From the NCBI GenBank assembly GCA_049890195.1, contig JBMHBY010000008.1, forward strand, positions 1-64,000: DNA of 64,000 bases, read 5' to 3'. The stretch comes from JAYQKL01 sp049890195. GTDB lineage: Bacteria; Pseudomonadota; Alphaproteobacteria; RS24. This document shows, piece by piece, positions 32,587 to 42,023 of the stretch (positions are counted from its first letter, which is position 1; each line of letters opens with the position of its first letter). The notes beneath the pieces are model-generated. The model worked only from the letters and a program-made list of their open reading frames with translations, ran no database searches and was not told the origin of the DNA. Position numbers and translations under genes: made by a program.

Positions 32587-33504
32587 ATAATGGCTGGACA
32601 GGCCCGGGGCGCCGTCGCACCCCACCTTTCCGGTCTGCACCATGCCCTGAAGGTGTGCCAGCATGGACATGGCGGCGGCCGGATGCAAGCGCACGTCAAT
32701 ATCGGCATAGATGATTTCCACCATCGGCTTGATTTGGCTTTGGCCGGCCTTCAGCTGGGCCATGATTTGATCTTCCCTATTCCGTCTGTGGGCGATATAG
32801 GCGCGGATAAAAGCATCAGGGTTTTCCACGGCCGGGCCGTGTGTCGGACGCAGGATGGCCTCGTCACGCTTAAGCAGCCTTTCGAGCGAGTGCATGTAAT
32901 CAGCCATATTGCCCTCCGGGGGGGCGATGATGGAGGTTGACCAGCCCATAATGTGATCGCCGGTGAACAGGGTTTTTTCCTCTTTCAGGGCAAAACAGAA
33001 ATGATTGCCGATATGACCCGGTGTGAACACGGCCTCCAAGGTCCAGTCAGGCCCGGCAATCTCATCACCGTCTTTGAGGATGATGTCAGGGCGGTAGTCA
33101 CCATCCACGGCCTCCTCAAGCTTTATGCCGTCAACCAGTTCCGTCAGATTGGGGTCGTAAGCCTCGAGGTTGACCGGCCTGTCTTCGCCGCCGCAGATCA
33201 AGGCGTGGGTTTTCTCTTTCAGCGGTGCCGCCAAGGGCGAATGATCGGAATGGGTATGGGTGACAAGAATATGGCTTACGGTTTCGCCCGGCGACAGAGC
33301 CGACAGCAGCGCCTCCAGATGGGCGGGGTTGTCCGGCCCGGGGTCAAGTATGGCGACGCTGCCGGTGCCGATAATGAAACTGCCGGTTCCCGTATAGGTG
33401 AACGCGCTGGGGTTTTCACAGGTCACACGCCTGACCAGCGGCGATATTTGCTGGCACACCCCGTAAGCCGGTTTGAGATCATGGACAAAGGGTATTTTGC
33501 TCAT
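32572..33504 (-). CDS. MBL-fold metallo-hydrolase (LACTB2-like)
   Basis: A 310-residue metallo-beta-lactamase-fold hydrolase. THTHSDHSPLA supplies the first metal site, FTPGHIGNHF the next His, FTGDHIMGW the bridging Asp and PTHGP the last His. A C-terminal helical domain (AYIAHRRNREDQIM) is typical of the LACTB2/glyoxalase II-related subgroup. Substrates in that group include RNA ends, thioesters and lactones, so the reaction is not assigned. Confidence 0.82.
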   Translation of the reverse strand: MSKIPFVHDLKPAYGVCQQISPLVRRVTCENPSAFTYTGTGSFIIGTGSVAILDPGPDNPAHLEALLSALSPGETVSHILVTHTHSDHSPLAAPLKEKTHALICGGEDRPVNLEAYDPNLTELVDGIKLEEAVDGDYRPDIILKDGDEIAGPDWTLEAVFTPGHIGNHFCFALKEEKTLFTGDHIMGWSTSIIAPPEGNMADYMHSLERLLKRDEAILRPTHGPAVENPDAFIRAYIAHRRNREDQIMAQLKAGQSQIKPMVEIIYADIDVRLHPAAAMSMLAHLQGMVQTGKVGCDGAPGLSSHYSLLQ

Positions 33505-33606
33505 CTTGCCTCCGCTATGGTTTGCGTCTCCTGCTGACCTTGTTTAGGATAAACAGTATATCCTGCAACGGCACAAATGAAAAACAGCAAGCTGGAGGGC
33601 GCTGCC

Positions 33607-34686
33607 ATGAAAAAATTGAAAACCGGTCTGAAGCACACGGCGTTCACTTTGGTGGCGATTATTCTGGCGTTTCTGTTTTGGCCGGTTTCGATCGACCCCG
33701 TCTCCTTTGAAACCGGACCGGTCCTGACCGGGACACCCCCTTATGAGCACAATAACGCCCTTGCACAGGCGCGCCTCTTGCCGGTTGACGGGCACGGGCC
33801 GGAGGGTCTGGCGCGGGGTGGCGACAACCGGCTTTACACGGGTTTTCATGACGGGCGGCTGGTCGCTTTTGATGAAGTGACCGGTGAAAGTGAGCTGCTC
33901 GCCAATACGGGCGGGCGACCGCTGGCAATCATGTTTGATGGAGCCGGCAACCTGATCATCTGCGATGCGGTGAAAGGTTTGTTGTCGCTCAGTCCCGACC
34001 ATCAGCTGAATGTTCTTGTGGACAGCTTCCAAGGTGAAAAACTGAAATTTGTTGACGCGCTGGACATAGATGCACGCGGGCGTATCTGGTTTTCTGATGC
34101 CACGACAAAATTCGGCATAAATGACACTGCGGCTTACACGCTCGAGTCAAAAAAAACCGGCCGGCTGTTCCGTTATGATCCGGTCAGTGGCGAATTGGAG
34201 CTGGTGCTGGATGATCTTGGTTTCGCCAATGGCGTTGCCCTGTCGCCGGCGGAGGATTTTGTGTTGGTGAATGAAACCGCCCGTTACCGCGTCACCCGAC
34301 ATTGGTTGGCCGGGCCAAAAGCCGGCACCACAGAGACGTTTCTGGACAATCTCCCCGGTTTCCCGGACAACCTGACCGCTGCTCCGGACGGCGGATATTG
34401 GCTTGCCCTTGTGCAGGCACGTGAACCCGGCCTTGATCAGCTGTCGGATAAGCCCTTTCTGCGCAAGGTTGTCTTTCGCGTGATGGCCTTTTTCGGTACG
34501 GATTTCGAGTTCAACCACAGTTGGGCGGTCAAATTGTCTGAAACCGGTGAAATTGAAATGGCCCTCGACGCTAAAAATTCTGACATTTATGCTGTGACCA
34601 ATGTTGCTGAAATGGGTGGACGCATTTATCTTTCCAGCTTGACGGCGCCGCATATCGGGATTTTGGACGTACCCGGCCGGAATTGA
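33607..34686 (+). CDS. SMP-30/strictosidine synthase-like beta-propeller protein
   Basis: About 359 residues. An N-terminal membrane helix (HTAFTLVAIILAFLFWPV) anchors a six-bladed propeller: EGLARGGDNRLYTGFHDGR, DALDIDARGRIWFSDAT, GFANGVALSPAEDFVLVNE and PGFPDNLTAAPDGGYWLAL are the conserved blades of strictosidine-synthase-like lactonases, as in human APMAP. ATG 33607 follows TGGAGGGC; ATG 33577 is possible. It is likely a periplasm-facing esterase or lactonase with unknown substrate. Confidence 0.8.
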   Translation: MKKLKTGLKHTAFTLVAIILAFLFWPVSIDPVSFETGPVLTGTPPYEHNNALAQARLLPVDGHGPEGLARGGDNRLYTGFHDGRLVAFDEVTGESELLANTGGRPLAIMFDGAGNLIICDAVKGLLSLSPDHQLNVLVDSFQGEKLKFVDALDIDARGRIWFSDATTKFGINDTAAYTLESKKTGRLFRYDPVSGELELVLDDLGFANGVALSPAEDFVLVNETARYRVTRHWLAGPKAGTTETFLDNLPGFPDNLTAAPDGGYWLALVQAREPGLDQLSDKPFLRKVVFRVMAFFGTDFEFNHSWAVKLSETGEIEMALDAKNSDIYAVTNVAEMGGRIYLSSLTAPHIGILDVPGRN

Positions 34687-34712
34687 CAAAAATCCGCCAA
34701 AAACACTAGACC
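34683..34712 (+). promoter_or_regulatory. tRNA-Gln promoter
   Basis: TTGACA (34683-34688), an 18-base spacer and TAGACC (34707-34712) lie about 36 bases upstream of the mature tRNA 5' end. The -35 overlaps the stop of the propeller gene. Confidence 0.5.
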
Positions 34713-34747
34713 AATGCGGTGGGACGCTTTATATATCTGCATCAGTT

Positions 34748-34822
<75 letters not shown>

Positions 34823-34834
34823 TTTTCAAGACAG

Positions 34835-36373
34835 TCAGACCGTTTCCCGGGCGTCCAGCCTGGTGAGAAACCGTCTGGAGTCCTCCCTGACGGCCTGCTT
34901 TTTACCCTCATCCATTTTGTCAAAGGTGCGGTAAACCATGCCAAGGCGGTGATTGCCGGCAAGTGTTTCGCGGTTGCGGTCCAGAAAATCCCAATACAGA
35001 TAATTGAACGGGCAGGCGTCAGGACCGTTTTTGACGGAAACCTTGTAGCTGCAGTTTTTGCAGTAATTGGACATGCGGTTGATATAGGCACCGCTGGCCG
35101 CATAAGGTTTGGTGGCCAGTATGCCGCCATCGGCATACAACACCATGCCGGACACATTCGGCAATTCCACCCACTCATAGGCGTCGGCATAAACCACCAG
35201 ATACCATTCATTGACCTGTTGCGGCGACAGGCCGGCAATCAGCGCAAAATTGCCCAGAACCATGAGCCGCTGGATATGGTGGGCATAGGCGTTTTCCTTG
35301 GTTTCGGTAATGCATTGGCGCAGACAGTTCATTTGTGTCATGCCGGTCCAGAAGAAGTCCGGCAAGGCACGCTGCGCCGCCAGCGCGTTGAGGCCGGCAT
35401 AGTCCGGCATTTTCAGCCAGTAAATGCCGCGCACATATTCCCGCCAGCCCAGTATCTGCCGGATAAAGCCCTCAACCGCGTTCAGGGGCAGATTGTTCTC
35501 CGCATGGGCCGCCTCCACACGTTTGATGACCTCCAGAGGCAATAAAAGGCCGATATTCAGGTAGAACCCGATATGGGCATGGAACATCCACGGCTCGCCC
35601 TCCAGCATGGCATCTTGATAACTGCCGAAATCACTCAGGCGGCGGGTGACAAAATCCTCCAATGCCGCCAGAGCCTGTTCCCGGGTTACGGCCAGGTGAA
35701 ACGGCTCCAGATCACCGAAATGATCAGCGAATTCGGTTTTGACAAGATCCAACACCTCCTGGGTTATGGCGTCACGCTGAACCCTGAACGGTTCCGGCAC
35801 CGTCATGCCCTTGGCCGGCGGTTTGCGGTTTTCGGCGTCATAATTCCATTTTCCCCCGACCGGCTTGCCGCCAGTCATCAGCACATCATGTTTTTCGCGC
35901 ATGGTGCGGTAGAAAAACTCCATTTGCAGGGATTTGCGTCCGCTCGCCCAGTCGCGGAACTCCTCATGCGTTGCCAGAAACCTGTCATCCGGCCGGATCT
36001 CCACAGGAACACCAAGCGTATCCCGCCAACTCCGCATCTCCTCCATCAGCCTGTACTCGCCTGCCTCGGTCACGACCACACGGTCACAGCCCAGATTTTC
36101 GACATGCCGGGCCACCTCACCTGTGAAGCCGCCCGTATTCTCAGGGTCGTCATAAGTGACATACTTGACCAGATGGCCTTGGTGGCTCAGTTCTTCGGCA
36201 AAATGGCGCATGGCGGAGAAGACAAAAGCAATCTTTTTCTTGTGGTGGCGCACATAAGTGGCTTCAGAGCGCAGTTCGCACAACAGGACAGGGTCGCTGC
36301 CCGGGTCGCAGTCCGACAGGCTGGAAATTTGCTGATTGAGTTGATCGCCCAATATCAGGCGCAGGGTCGGCAT
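34835..36373 (-). CDS. phrB: Fe-S (6-4) photolyase / CryPro-type cryptochrome
   Basis: A 512-residue member of the prokaryotic (6-4) photolyase family (DUF-PhrB). It begins LRLILGDQLNQQISSL and carries the FAD-binding helical region with GWREYVRGIYW. Four cysteines, Cys350 (QMNC), Cys438 and Cys441 (NYCKNC) and Cys454 (DACPF), fall in the pattern that binds the [4Fe-4S] cluster in Agrobacterium PhrB. It should repair UV (6-4) photoproducts in a light-dependent way, with FAD and a lumazine-type antenna. It ends 12 bases after tRNA-Gln on the opposite strand. Confidence 0.9.
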   Translation of the reverse strand: MPTLRLILGDQLNQQISSLSDCDPGSDPVLLCELRSEATYVRHHKKKIAFVFSAMRHFAEELSHQGHLVKYVTYDDPENTGGFTGEVARHVENLGCDRVVVTEAGEYRLMEEMRSWRDTLGVPVEIRPDDRFLATHEEFRDWASGRKSLQMEFFYRTMREKHDVLMTGGKPVGGKWNYDAENRKPPAKGMTVPEPFRVQRDAITQEVLDLVKTEFADHFGDLEPFHLAVTREQALAALEDFVTRRLSDFGSYQDAMLEGEPWMFHAHIGFYLNIGLLLPLEVIKRVEAAHAENNLPLNAVEGFIRQILGWREYVRGIYWLKMPDYAGLNALAAQRALPDFFWTGMTQMNCLRQCITETKENAYAHHIQRLMVLGNFALIAGLSPQQVNEWYLVVYADAYEWVELPNVSGMVLYADGGILATKPYAASGAYINRMSNYCKNCSYKVSVKNGPDACPFNYLYWDFLDRNRETLAGNHRLGMVYRTFDKMDEGKKQAVREDSRRFLTRLDARETV

Positions 36374-36443
36374 GGGCTAACCTATGAAAATTGCATCTAT
36401 CCCAGAACTAGGGGGGATGATGCGGAGTTCAAGTTTTCAAAGG

Positions 36444-37109
36444 TCAACGAACCTGTGGCGTCGGCGGCAAAGTGTCGAATTTGATGTCCAACCGGGTGAA
36501 AATGGCGTCAATCTCCCGCCCGGCCACTTCATCATAGCGGGTGTATTCCATGCCGATGCCGACCGTTTGTGACAGATTATAGCGTAATCCCAAGGCCAGG
36601 TAGCCGGCAGTGCCATTATCCTGCTGACCGTTGCTCAGCGCCGTTCCATTCAATGCCACAGTGCCCTCGGCGCTCAATTCTGTTTCCCAATGAATGACAC
36701 CAAGGCGTGTATAAATATCGAAATTCGGATGCAGGGGGTACGCATAACGCAGGCCGGCTGTCAGGCCCGTCGCATCCTCACGGAACACGGATCCGGCATT
36801 CAGGGCCAGTGTTTTGTCGTCATAACTGCGGATTAAAACCCCGGTTGAGTCATTGACCAGTCTGGTTTCTCCGAGTTCGACATAGCCGAATTCAAGGCTG
36901 AAATCCTCCGACAAAGGCAGGCCGATCAGGAAATCTTTGACATCATGTTCCTCGTCAGCCGTAAAATCATCGCTGGCCGGCATCAGGTCTTTCGGCTCGC
37001 CCTCACCATAGCCATAAGAGGCGTAAAGCGGGTACCAGCCTTGTGCCTGTAACTGAGAGGGCAGGGCGGCAACCAGAAAAGCCAAAACAACCAAATAACC
37101 CATGCGCAT
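36444..37109 (-). CDS. outer-membrane beta-barrel protein
   Basis: A 221-residue protein with a clear signal peptide (MGYLVVLAFLVAALPSQLQAQ, cleavage near residue 22) and alternating-residue strands such as SLEFGYVELGETRLVND, GLRYAYPLHPNFDIYTRLGV and GYLALGLRYNLSQTVGIGME. This fits a small eight-strand OmpA/OmpW-like porin domain (COG3637-like). The C-terminus lacks the usual terminal Phe and ends PTPQVR, so a short tail follows the last strand. GGAGG precedes the ATG. Role unknown. Confidence 0.7.
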   Translation of the reverse strand: MRMGYLVVLAFLVAALPSQLQAQGWYPLYASYGYGEGEPKDLMPASDDFTADEEHDVKDFLIGLPLSEDFSLEFGYVELGETRLVNDSTGVLIRSYDDKTLALNAGSVFREDATGLTAGLRYAYPLHPNFDIYTRLGVIHWETELSAEGTVALNGTALSNGQQDNGTAGYLALGLRYNLSQTVGIGMEYTRYDEVAGREIDAIFTRLDIKFDTLPPTPQVR

Positions 37110-37182
37110 GACAACCTCCGCAACGAATCATCCGATTGTACCAGATGCGGCGGGGGTCGGCTATGGATAGCGCGGTCGGTGT

Positions 37183-38181
37183 TTACTGATGCAGGGCGGC
37201 CTTTTGACCCAAAGCCTCAATCGCCTCAAAGTATTCACGTTCAAGACCGTCAACGACGTCCGCCACCGTCTCGATTGCCTTGATGCCGCCAATGCCTTGA
37301 CCGCAGCCCCATATATCCTTCCAGGCTTTTGGCAGATTCTCGCCCTCTGCGGGTGCTTTCAAGGTTTTTGAAAAATCCATATCGGATTTGTCGCCGTCTG
37401 GAACGCTGGCCGGATCTATGCCGGCGCGGGCAATGGACGGTTTCAGATAATTCCCCTTAATGCCGGAAAAATAGGAGGAATATAAAATGTCATCAGCTTC
37501 GCAATCCACCACCATTTGTTTGTAGTCCTCGACGGCATTCGCCTCGGCTGTCGGAATAAACCGCGAGCCCATATAGGCAAGATCGGCACCCATGGCCTGC
37601 GCCGAGGCGATGCAAAAGCCGTCGCCCATAGCGCCGGACAGCAATATGGTGCCATCAAACCATTCACGGACCTCCCGCACCAGAGCGAAGGGGCTGAGGG
37701 TACCGGCGTGACCACCGGCGCCGCTGGCAACCAGAATGAGGCCGTCGACACCCTGCTCCGCCGCCTTGCGCGCATGCCGGAGATTAATGACGTCATGAAA
37801 GACAACACCGCCATAGCTATGGGTTGCCGTCACAATCTCCTCCGGGGGCCGCAGGCTGGTGATGATGATCGGCACTTCATGTTCAACACAGGTTTCCATG
37901 TCCTGCATCAGGCGCGGATTGGTTGCATGGCAGATCTGGTTGACGGCGAAGGGGGCGATTTTGGCGTCCGGATTGGCTTCCTTATGGGCCGCCAGATCCT
38001 CCTTGATCTGTTTCAGCCAGTCTCCGAGCATTTCCTGGGGACGTGCATTCAATGCCGGGAAGGATCCGACAATCCCGGCCTTGCATTGCGCCGACACCAG
38101 CTTTGGATCGGACAGGATGAACATGGGTGATCCCACAACCGGCAGTCTGAGCGTGCCGTCTAAACATTTCGGTAATGACAT
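37183..38181 (-). CDS. nitronate monooxygenase family flavoprotein
   Basis: A 332-residue TIM-barrel FMN protein of the NPD/2-nitropropane dioxygenase family. RLPVVGSPMFILSDPKLV is the N-terminal FMN segment, SGAGGHAG the phosphate loop, LSGAMGDGFCIASAQAMGAD and AYMGSRFI complete the site. The region where true nitronate monooxygenases have the catalytic His reads VVFHDVIN, with His present. ATG 38181 follows AAGGGGG and is preferred over a start 26 codons upstream. It may detoxify nitronates or act as an enoyl reductase-like enzyme. Confidence 0.83.
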   Translation of the reverse strand: MSLPKCLDGTLRLPVVGSPMFILSDPKLVSAQCKAGIVGSFPALNARPQEMLGDWLKQIKEDLAAHKEANPDAKIAPFAVNQICHATNPRLMQDMETCVEHEVPIIITSLRPPEEIVTATHSYGGVVFHDVINLRHARKAAEQGVDGLILVASGAGGHAGTLSPFALVREVREWFDGTILLSGAMGDGFCIASAQAMGADLAYMGSRFIPTAEANAVEDYKQMVVDCEADDILYSSYFSGIKGNYLKPSIARAGIDPASVPDGDKSDMDFSKTLKAPAEGENLPKAWKDIWGCGQGIGGIKAIETVADVVDGLEREYFEAIEALGQKAALHQ

Positions 38182-38255
38182 AATTTCCCCCTTGAGTCGT
38201 AAGTGACATAGAGCGACCAAAGGCCGGCGGCAAATATTTACCCCAGCATGAAATT

Positions 38256-39497
38256 TCAATCAACAAGGGAGCCGTAAATGTATTCTGACAGCTCCTTGCG
38301 CAAAGGGTAGCAGCCGGTCGGAATGATCTGCGTCATGAAGATGAAAATCAGATCCTGTTCCGGGTCTATCCAGAAATAGGTGTTGGCCAGTCCGCCCCAG
38401 GAGAAACTTCCTTTGGAAGCGACATTAACGGTTTTGGACGGGTCCAGGACAATTGAGCCGCCAATGCCGAAACCGTTGCCTTCGGACCCGTTTTCACTGA
38501 AGGCGCCCGTGGCGTAGCCTTCCAGGTCGCCGCCATGATAAAGCTGGTTGGTCAGCATTTTTTGAATTGAGTCGGCGCTGATGATCCGAACCCCGTCCAA
38601 TTCACCCCCCTGACGGAACATTTGGCAGAAACGGTAGTAATCGTGCAGTGTTGAAACCAGCCCGCCGCCGCCGCCCAGAAGTTCCGGGACTGACAGAAAA
38701 GTTGAGTTTTCAGATGTGTCTATGCATCTGACGGCACGGTTTTTCGGATCATAATAATAGCAATGAGCCAACCGCTCCACCTGTTTGGCGGATATTTGGA
38801 AGCCGGTATCCTTCATGCCCAGAGGGTCAAAGATCATATCCTGCATGACGCGGTCGAGCGGTGCACCGGTGGCAATTTCAATCACCCGCCCAATCACATC
38901 GGTTGCAAAGGAATAATTCCACGCCGTGCCGGGTGAAAACAGCAACGGCAAGTCTGCCAGACGGTCGCAAAATTCCGCCAAAGACATGTTGCTGTTGCGC
39001 GCCCCGGAAAGCTGTTTGCGCCGGTACAGCGCATCGACGGGGTGTTCGCCGAGAAAGTCATAGGTCAGTCCGGACTGATGCGTCAGCAGATCAAGCAAAG
39101 TGATCTCCCGCTCCGCCGGCCGGGTTGTGAAGTCTGAGCTTGTGCCCTCAACCCAAACCTGCGGGTTGGCGAAGCTGGGGATGTAGTCTTTCACCATGTC
39201 ATCAAAAGCGACATCGCCACGCTCTGCCAGCTGCATGAACAGCAGGCTTGTGACCGGTTTGGTCATGGAATAAATGCGGAAAAGGCTGTCGGAGGTCAGA
39301 GGATGCCCCTGATCCGCCTCTTCCCCCATCGCGCTGTGTCCGGAGCAGTGGGTCAGGGCAACCTCGCCATGGCGGGCGAGGAGATAGCTGTAGCCGGAGA
39401 TTTTACCGGGTTCAACATATTTGCTGTCTATAAACCCGTTCATCTCGGCGAGTTTGCCGGCGTCGAGGCCAAGTTGTGCAATATGGTTTTTGTCCAT
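38256..39497 (-). CDS. serine hydrolase, beta-lactamase class C/esterase type
   Basis: A 413-residue penicillin-binding-protein-fold hydrolase. SMTKP supplies the Ser-x-x-Lys pair, WNYSFATDVIGRVIE the Tyr-containing motif, and GSFSWGGLANTYFWIDP the third strand in place of KTG. Class VIII esterases and D-aminopeptidases share this layout. No signal peptide is visible, suggesting a cytoplasmic esterase. ATG 39497 lies 1 base after the oligopeptidase B stop with GAGGA at good spacing. Confidence 0.82.
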   Translation of the reverse strand: MDKNHIAQLGLDAGKLAEMNGFIDSKYVEPGKISGYSYLLARHGEVALTHCSGHSAMGEEADQGHPLTSDSLFRIYSMTKPVTSLLFMQLAERGDVAFDDMVKDYIPSFANPQVWVEGTSSDFTTRPAEREITLLDLLTHQSGLTYDFLGEHPVDALYRRKQLSGARNSNMSLAEFCDRLADLPLLFSPGTAWNYSFATDVIGRVIEIATGAPLDRVMQDMIFDPLGMKDTGFQISAKQVERLAHCYYYDPKNRAVRCIDTSENSTFLSVPELLGGGGGLVSTLHDYYRFCQMFRQGGELDGVRIISADSIQKMLTNQLYHGGDLEGYATGAFSENGSEGNGFGIGGSIVLDPSKTVNVASKGSFSWGGLANTYFWIDPEQDLIFIFMTQIIPTGCYPLRKELSEYIYGSLVD

Positions 39498-39498
39498 G

Positions 39499-41598
39499 TC
39501 AGTCCTCATGGCCGTGTGCCGCCAGTACAAAACCGTAGACGAAAGCCAGCTCCTCAAGTTGGTTGTATCGGCCGGCCTTGCCGCCGTGTCCGGCAGCCAT
39601 TTCCATCCGTAACAGCGTGATGCCGTCATCTGTACGCCGGTCACGCAGTCGCGCCACCCATTTTGCCGGCTCCCAATAGGTTACACGCGGGTCGGTCAGG
39701 CCACCGGTCGCAAGAATATGCGGATAGGCGCAGGCTGTGATGTTTTCATATGGTGCATAGGCGGCGATGGTCTCGTAATCCTTGGCGTTTTTAACCGGAT
39801 TGCCCCATTCCGGCCATTCCGGGGGTGTCAGCGGAAGCGTCTCGTCCAGCATGGTGTTAAGGGCGTCAACAAACGGCACTTCCGCCACCGCCGCCTTGAA
39901 CAGATCCGGTGCCAGATTGACGGCGGCACCGACCAGAAGCCCGCCGGCGCTCCCGCCGTGAATGGTGATGTTGCCTGTGCTGGTCAGGCCGGCCTCGATC
40001 AGGTGTTCCGCCGCGGCGATGAAATCCGTAAAGGTGTTCATTTTTGTTGGGCCGCGCCCTTGCAAGAACCAGTCATGCCCCATGGCTTTGCTGCCGCGGA
40101 TATGCGCGATGGCATAAATGAAACCGCGATCCAGCAGACTGAGGCGGGTGCTGGAGAAGCTGGCCGGTATGGTGATGCCGTAGGAGCCGTATCCGTAAAG
40201 CAGGACCGGGGCAGAGCCATCGCGCGGCGTGTCCTTGTGCATCATCAGGGAGACGGGTATTTTTTTTCCGTCTTTGGCGGTCGCCCAGCTGCGTTCACAG
40301 GTGTAATCCGCAGGGTTATGGCCGCTTGGAATTTGCTGCTCATGAACAAGCGTCCGCTTCCCGGTGCTCATGTGGTGGTCAAAAACCTGCTCCGGCGTCG
40401 TCATGGAGCTGTATGAGAAGCGCATCGTGTTTGTGGCGTACTCGAAACCTTCCTCAACCCCCAAAGCATAAACAGCTTCAGAAAATTCAAGCTCCTTTGT
40501 CACGCCGGTCTCATGTGCTGTGACCTGAATGCAAGGCAGGGCGTTTTCCCGCGATAAGGTGACAAGGTGCTGTTCATAGGGCACAGCATCCAGCAGCAGA
40601 CGCCCGGGACGATGCGGCTGCAGCACGGTCCAGTCCGCCGGATCGGACTCGGGTGCCGCCATGAGCTGAAAATCAACAGCCCCTTCCGCATTGGTGACGA
40701 TGGTGAAGCGGTTGCGGGCGGCGTCATGGTCCAGGCTGTACTCCACCCCGGTCCGGCGCGGGCGAACAATCTTGGGTGCCGGTTCAGGGTTGCGGGCATC
40801 AATCAGCCTGACCTCTGAGGTCTGATGATCATGAATGTCGATGAAAATAAACGCGCCCGAGCGGGCCGCAGCCAGACCGACAAAAAACCCGGGATCTGTC
40901 TCTTCATATATGCATTTATCCGCAGTCTGGGGCTGTCCGAGCTTGTGCATCATGACTTTGTTGGGCCGGTGGTTTGCGTCCACCTGCACATAAAAAAGGG
41001 TTGTTCCATCTGCAGACCAGGCCATGGCACCGGAGGTGTCCGGCAGGCGGTCCGGCAGGTCATCACCGCTCGCGGCGTCGCGGATTTTGATGGTGAAATA
41101 TTCAGACCCTTTGACATCCACCGCCCAGGCAAGGCGGGCATGGTCAGCTGACGGGCAGGTGCCGGCAATTTTGAAATAGCTTTTGCCGGCGGCCTCTTGA
41201 TTGCCGTCAATGACGGTGATTTCATTGCCGCCGTCGCGGTCGGTCCTGATGATCAGAGGGTGTTCCCCGCCTTTGACAAATTTGCGGGACCAGGCATGGC
41301 GCCCTGCCGGTATGGGCGGGCTGCTGTCATCTTCCTTGATGCGGCCGCGCATTTCTGCATAGAGCTTTTTTTTCAGGTCCGCATAGGGCGACATGGCCTG
41401 GTCGCTGTAGCGGTTTTCGGCCTCCAACACAGCTTGGATGTCAGGGTGCAGGGCGTCGGGGCTTTTCATCACCTCCTGCCAGTTGTCATCGCGCAACCAG
41501 GCATATTCATCCTCGCGGGTCATGCCGTGACGGGTGTCAGAACGCAGAATGCGGGCAATGCGGGGCGCCGGCCCGGCTGCTTGAAAAGCCTGACTCAT
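39499..41598 (-). CDS. ptrB: oligopeptidase B (S9 prolyl oligopeptidase family)
   Basis: A 699-residue cytoplasmic serine peptidase cleaving short peptides after Arg/Lys. An N-terminal seven-bladed propeller is followed by an alpha/beta-hydrolase domain. TIHGGSAGGLLVGA holds the nucleophile Ser, GGLTDPRVTYWEPAKW the Asp, and AAGHGGKAGRY the His. YGYGSYG upstream forms the oxyanion site. ATG 41598 lies 10 bases after the msrB stop. It belongs to the MaoC-msrB-ptrB-hydrolase run. Confidence 0.9.
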   Translation of the reverse strand: MSQAFQAAGPAPRIARILRSDTRHGMTREDEYAWLRDDNWQEVMKSPDALHPDIQAVLEAENRYSDQAMSPYADLKKKLYAEMRGRIKEDDSSPPIPAGRHAWSRKFVKGGEHPLIIRTDRDGGNEITVIDGNQEAAGKSYFKIAGTCPSADHARLAWAVDVKGSEYFTIKIRDAASGDDLPDRLPDTSGAMAWSADGTTLFYVQVDANHRPNKVMMHKLGQPQTADKCIYEETDPGFFVGLAAARSGAFIFIDIHDHQTSEVRLIDARNPEPAPKIVRPRRTGVEYSLDHDAARNRFTIVTNAEGAVDFQLMAAPESDPADWTVLQPHRPGRLLLDAVPYEQHLVTLSRENALPCIQVTAHETGVTKELEFSEAVYALGVEEGFEYATNTMRFSYSSMTTPEQVFDHHMSTGKRTLVHEQQIPSGHNPADYTCERSWATAKDGKKIPVSLMMHKDTPRDGSAPVLLYGYGSYGITIPASFSSTRLSLLDRGFIYAIAHIRGSKAMGHDWFLQGRGPTKMNTFTDFIAAAEHLIEAGLTSTGNITIHGGSAGGLLVGAAVNLAPDLFKAAVAEVPFVDALNTMLDETLPLTPPEWPEWGNPVKNAKDYETIAAYAPYENITACAYPHILATGGLTDPRVTYWEPAKWVARLRDRRTDDGITLLRMEMAAGHGGKAGRYNQLEELAFVYGFVLAAHGHED

Positions 41599-41608
41599 AT
41601 TATGCGCG

Positions 41609-42013
41609 CTACCCTTCTTCTTTTTCAAGCTTCAGGGCTGTGCCGTTCATGCAGTAGCGCAGGCCGGTGGGTTGCGGTCCATCGGGGAAAACATGGCCCA
41701 GATGGGCATGACAGGTGCTGCAGACAATCTCTGTGCGGCGCATGCCGTGCGACACATCCACCACCTCCTCAACACTGTCGGGCGCAACCGGCTGATAGAA
41801 GCTTGGCCAGCCGGTGCCGCTGTCATATTTGGTGTCGGACAGAAACAAGGGGCTGCCACAGCAAATGCAGTGATAGGTGCCGGCGTCTTTGGTGTCCCAG
41901 TAAGGGCCGGTGAAAGCCCGTTCCGTGCCGGCGCAACGTGTGACATGATACTGGTCGTCCGTCAGTTGCGCACGCCATTCCTCCTCGGTTTTATTGATTT
42001 TAGGATCACTCAT
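41609..42013 (-). CDS. msrB: peptide-methionine (R)-S-oxide reductase
   Basis: A 134-residue MsrB that repairs methionine-R-sulfoxide. The zinc site is formed by the CICC and CSTCH clusters. GTGWPSFYQP and HLGHVFPDGP are substrate loops, and the catalytic Cys is in GLRYCMNGTAL. A second, resolving Cys is not obvious at the usual place, so recycling may use another route. ATG 42013 follows AAGGCGGG. Confidence 0.93.
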   Translation of the reverse strand: MSDPKINKTEEEWRAQLTDDQYHVTRCAGTERAFTGPYWDTKDAGTYHCICCGSPLFLSDTKYDSGTGWPSFYQPVAPDSVEEVVDVSHGMRRTEIVCSTCHAHLGHVFPDGPQPTGLRYCMNGTALKLEKEEG

Positions 42014-42023
42014 ATCCCGCCTT

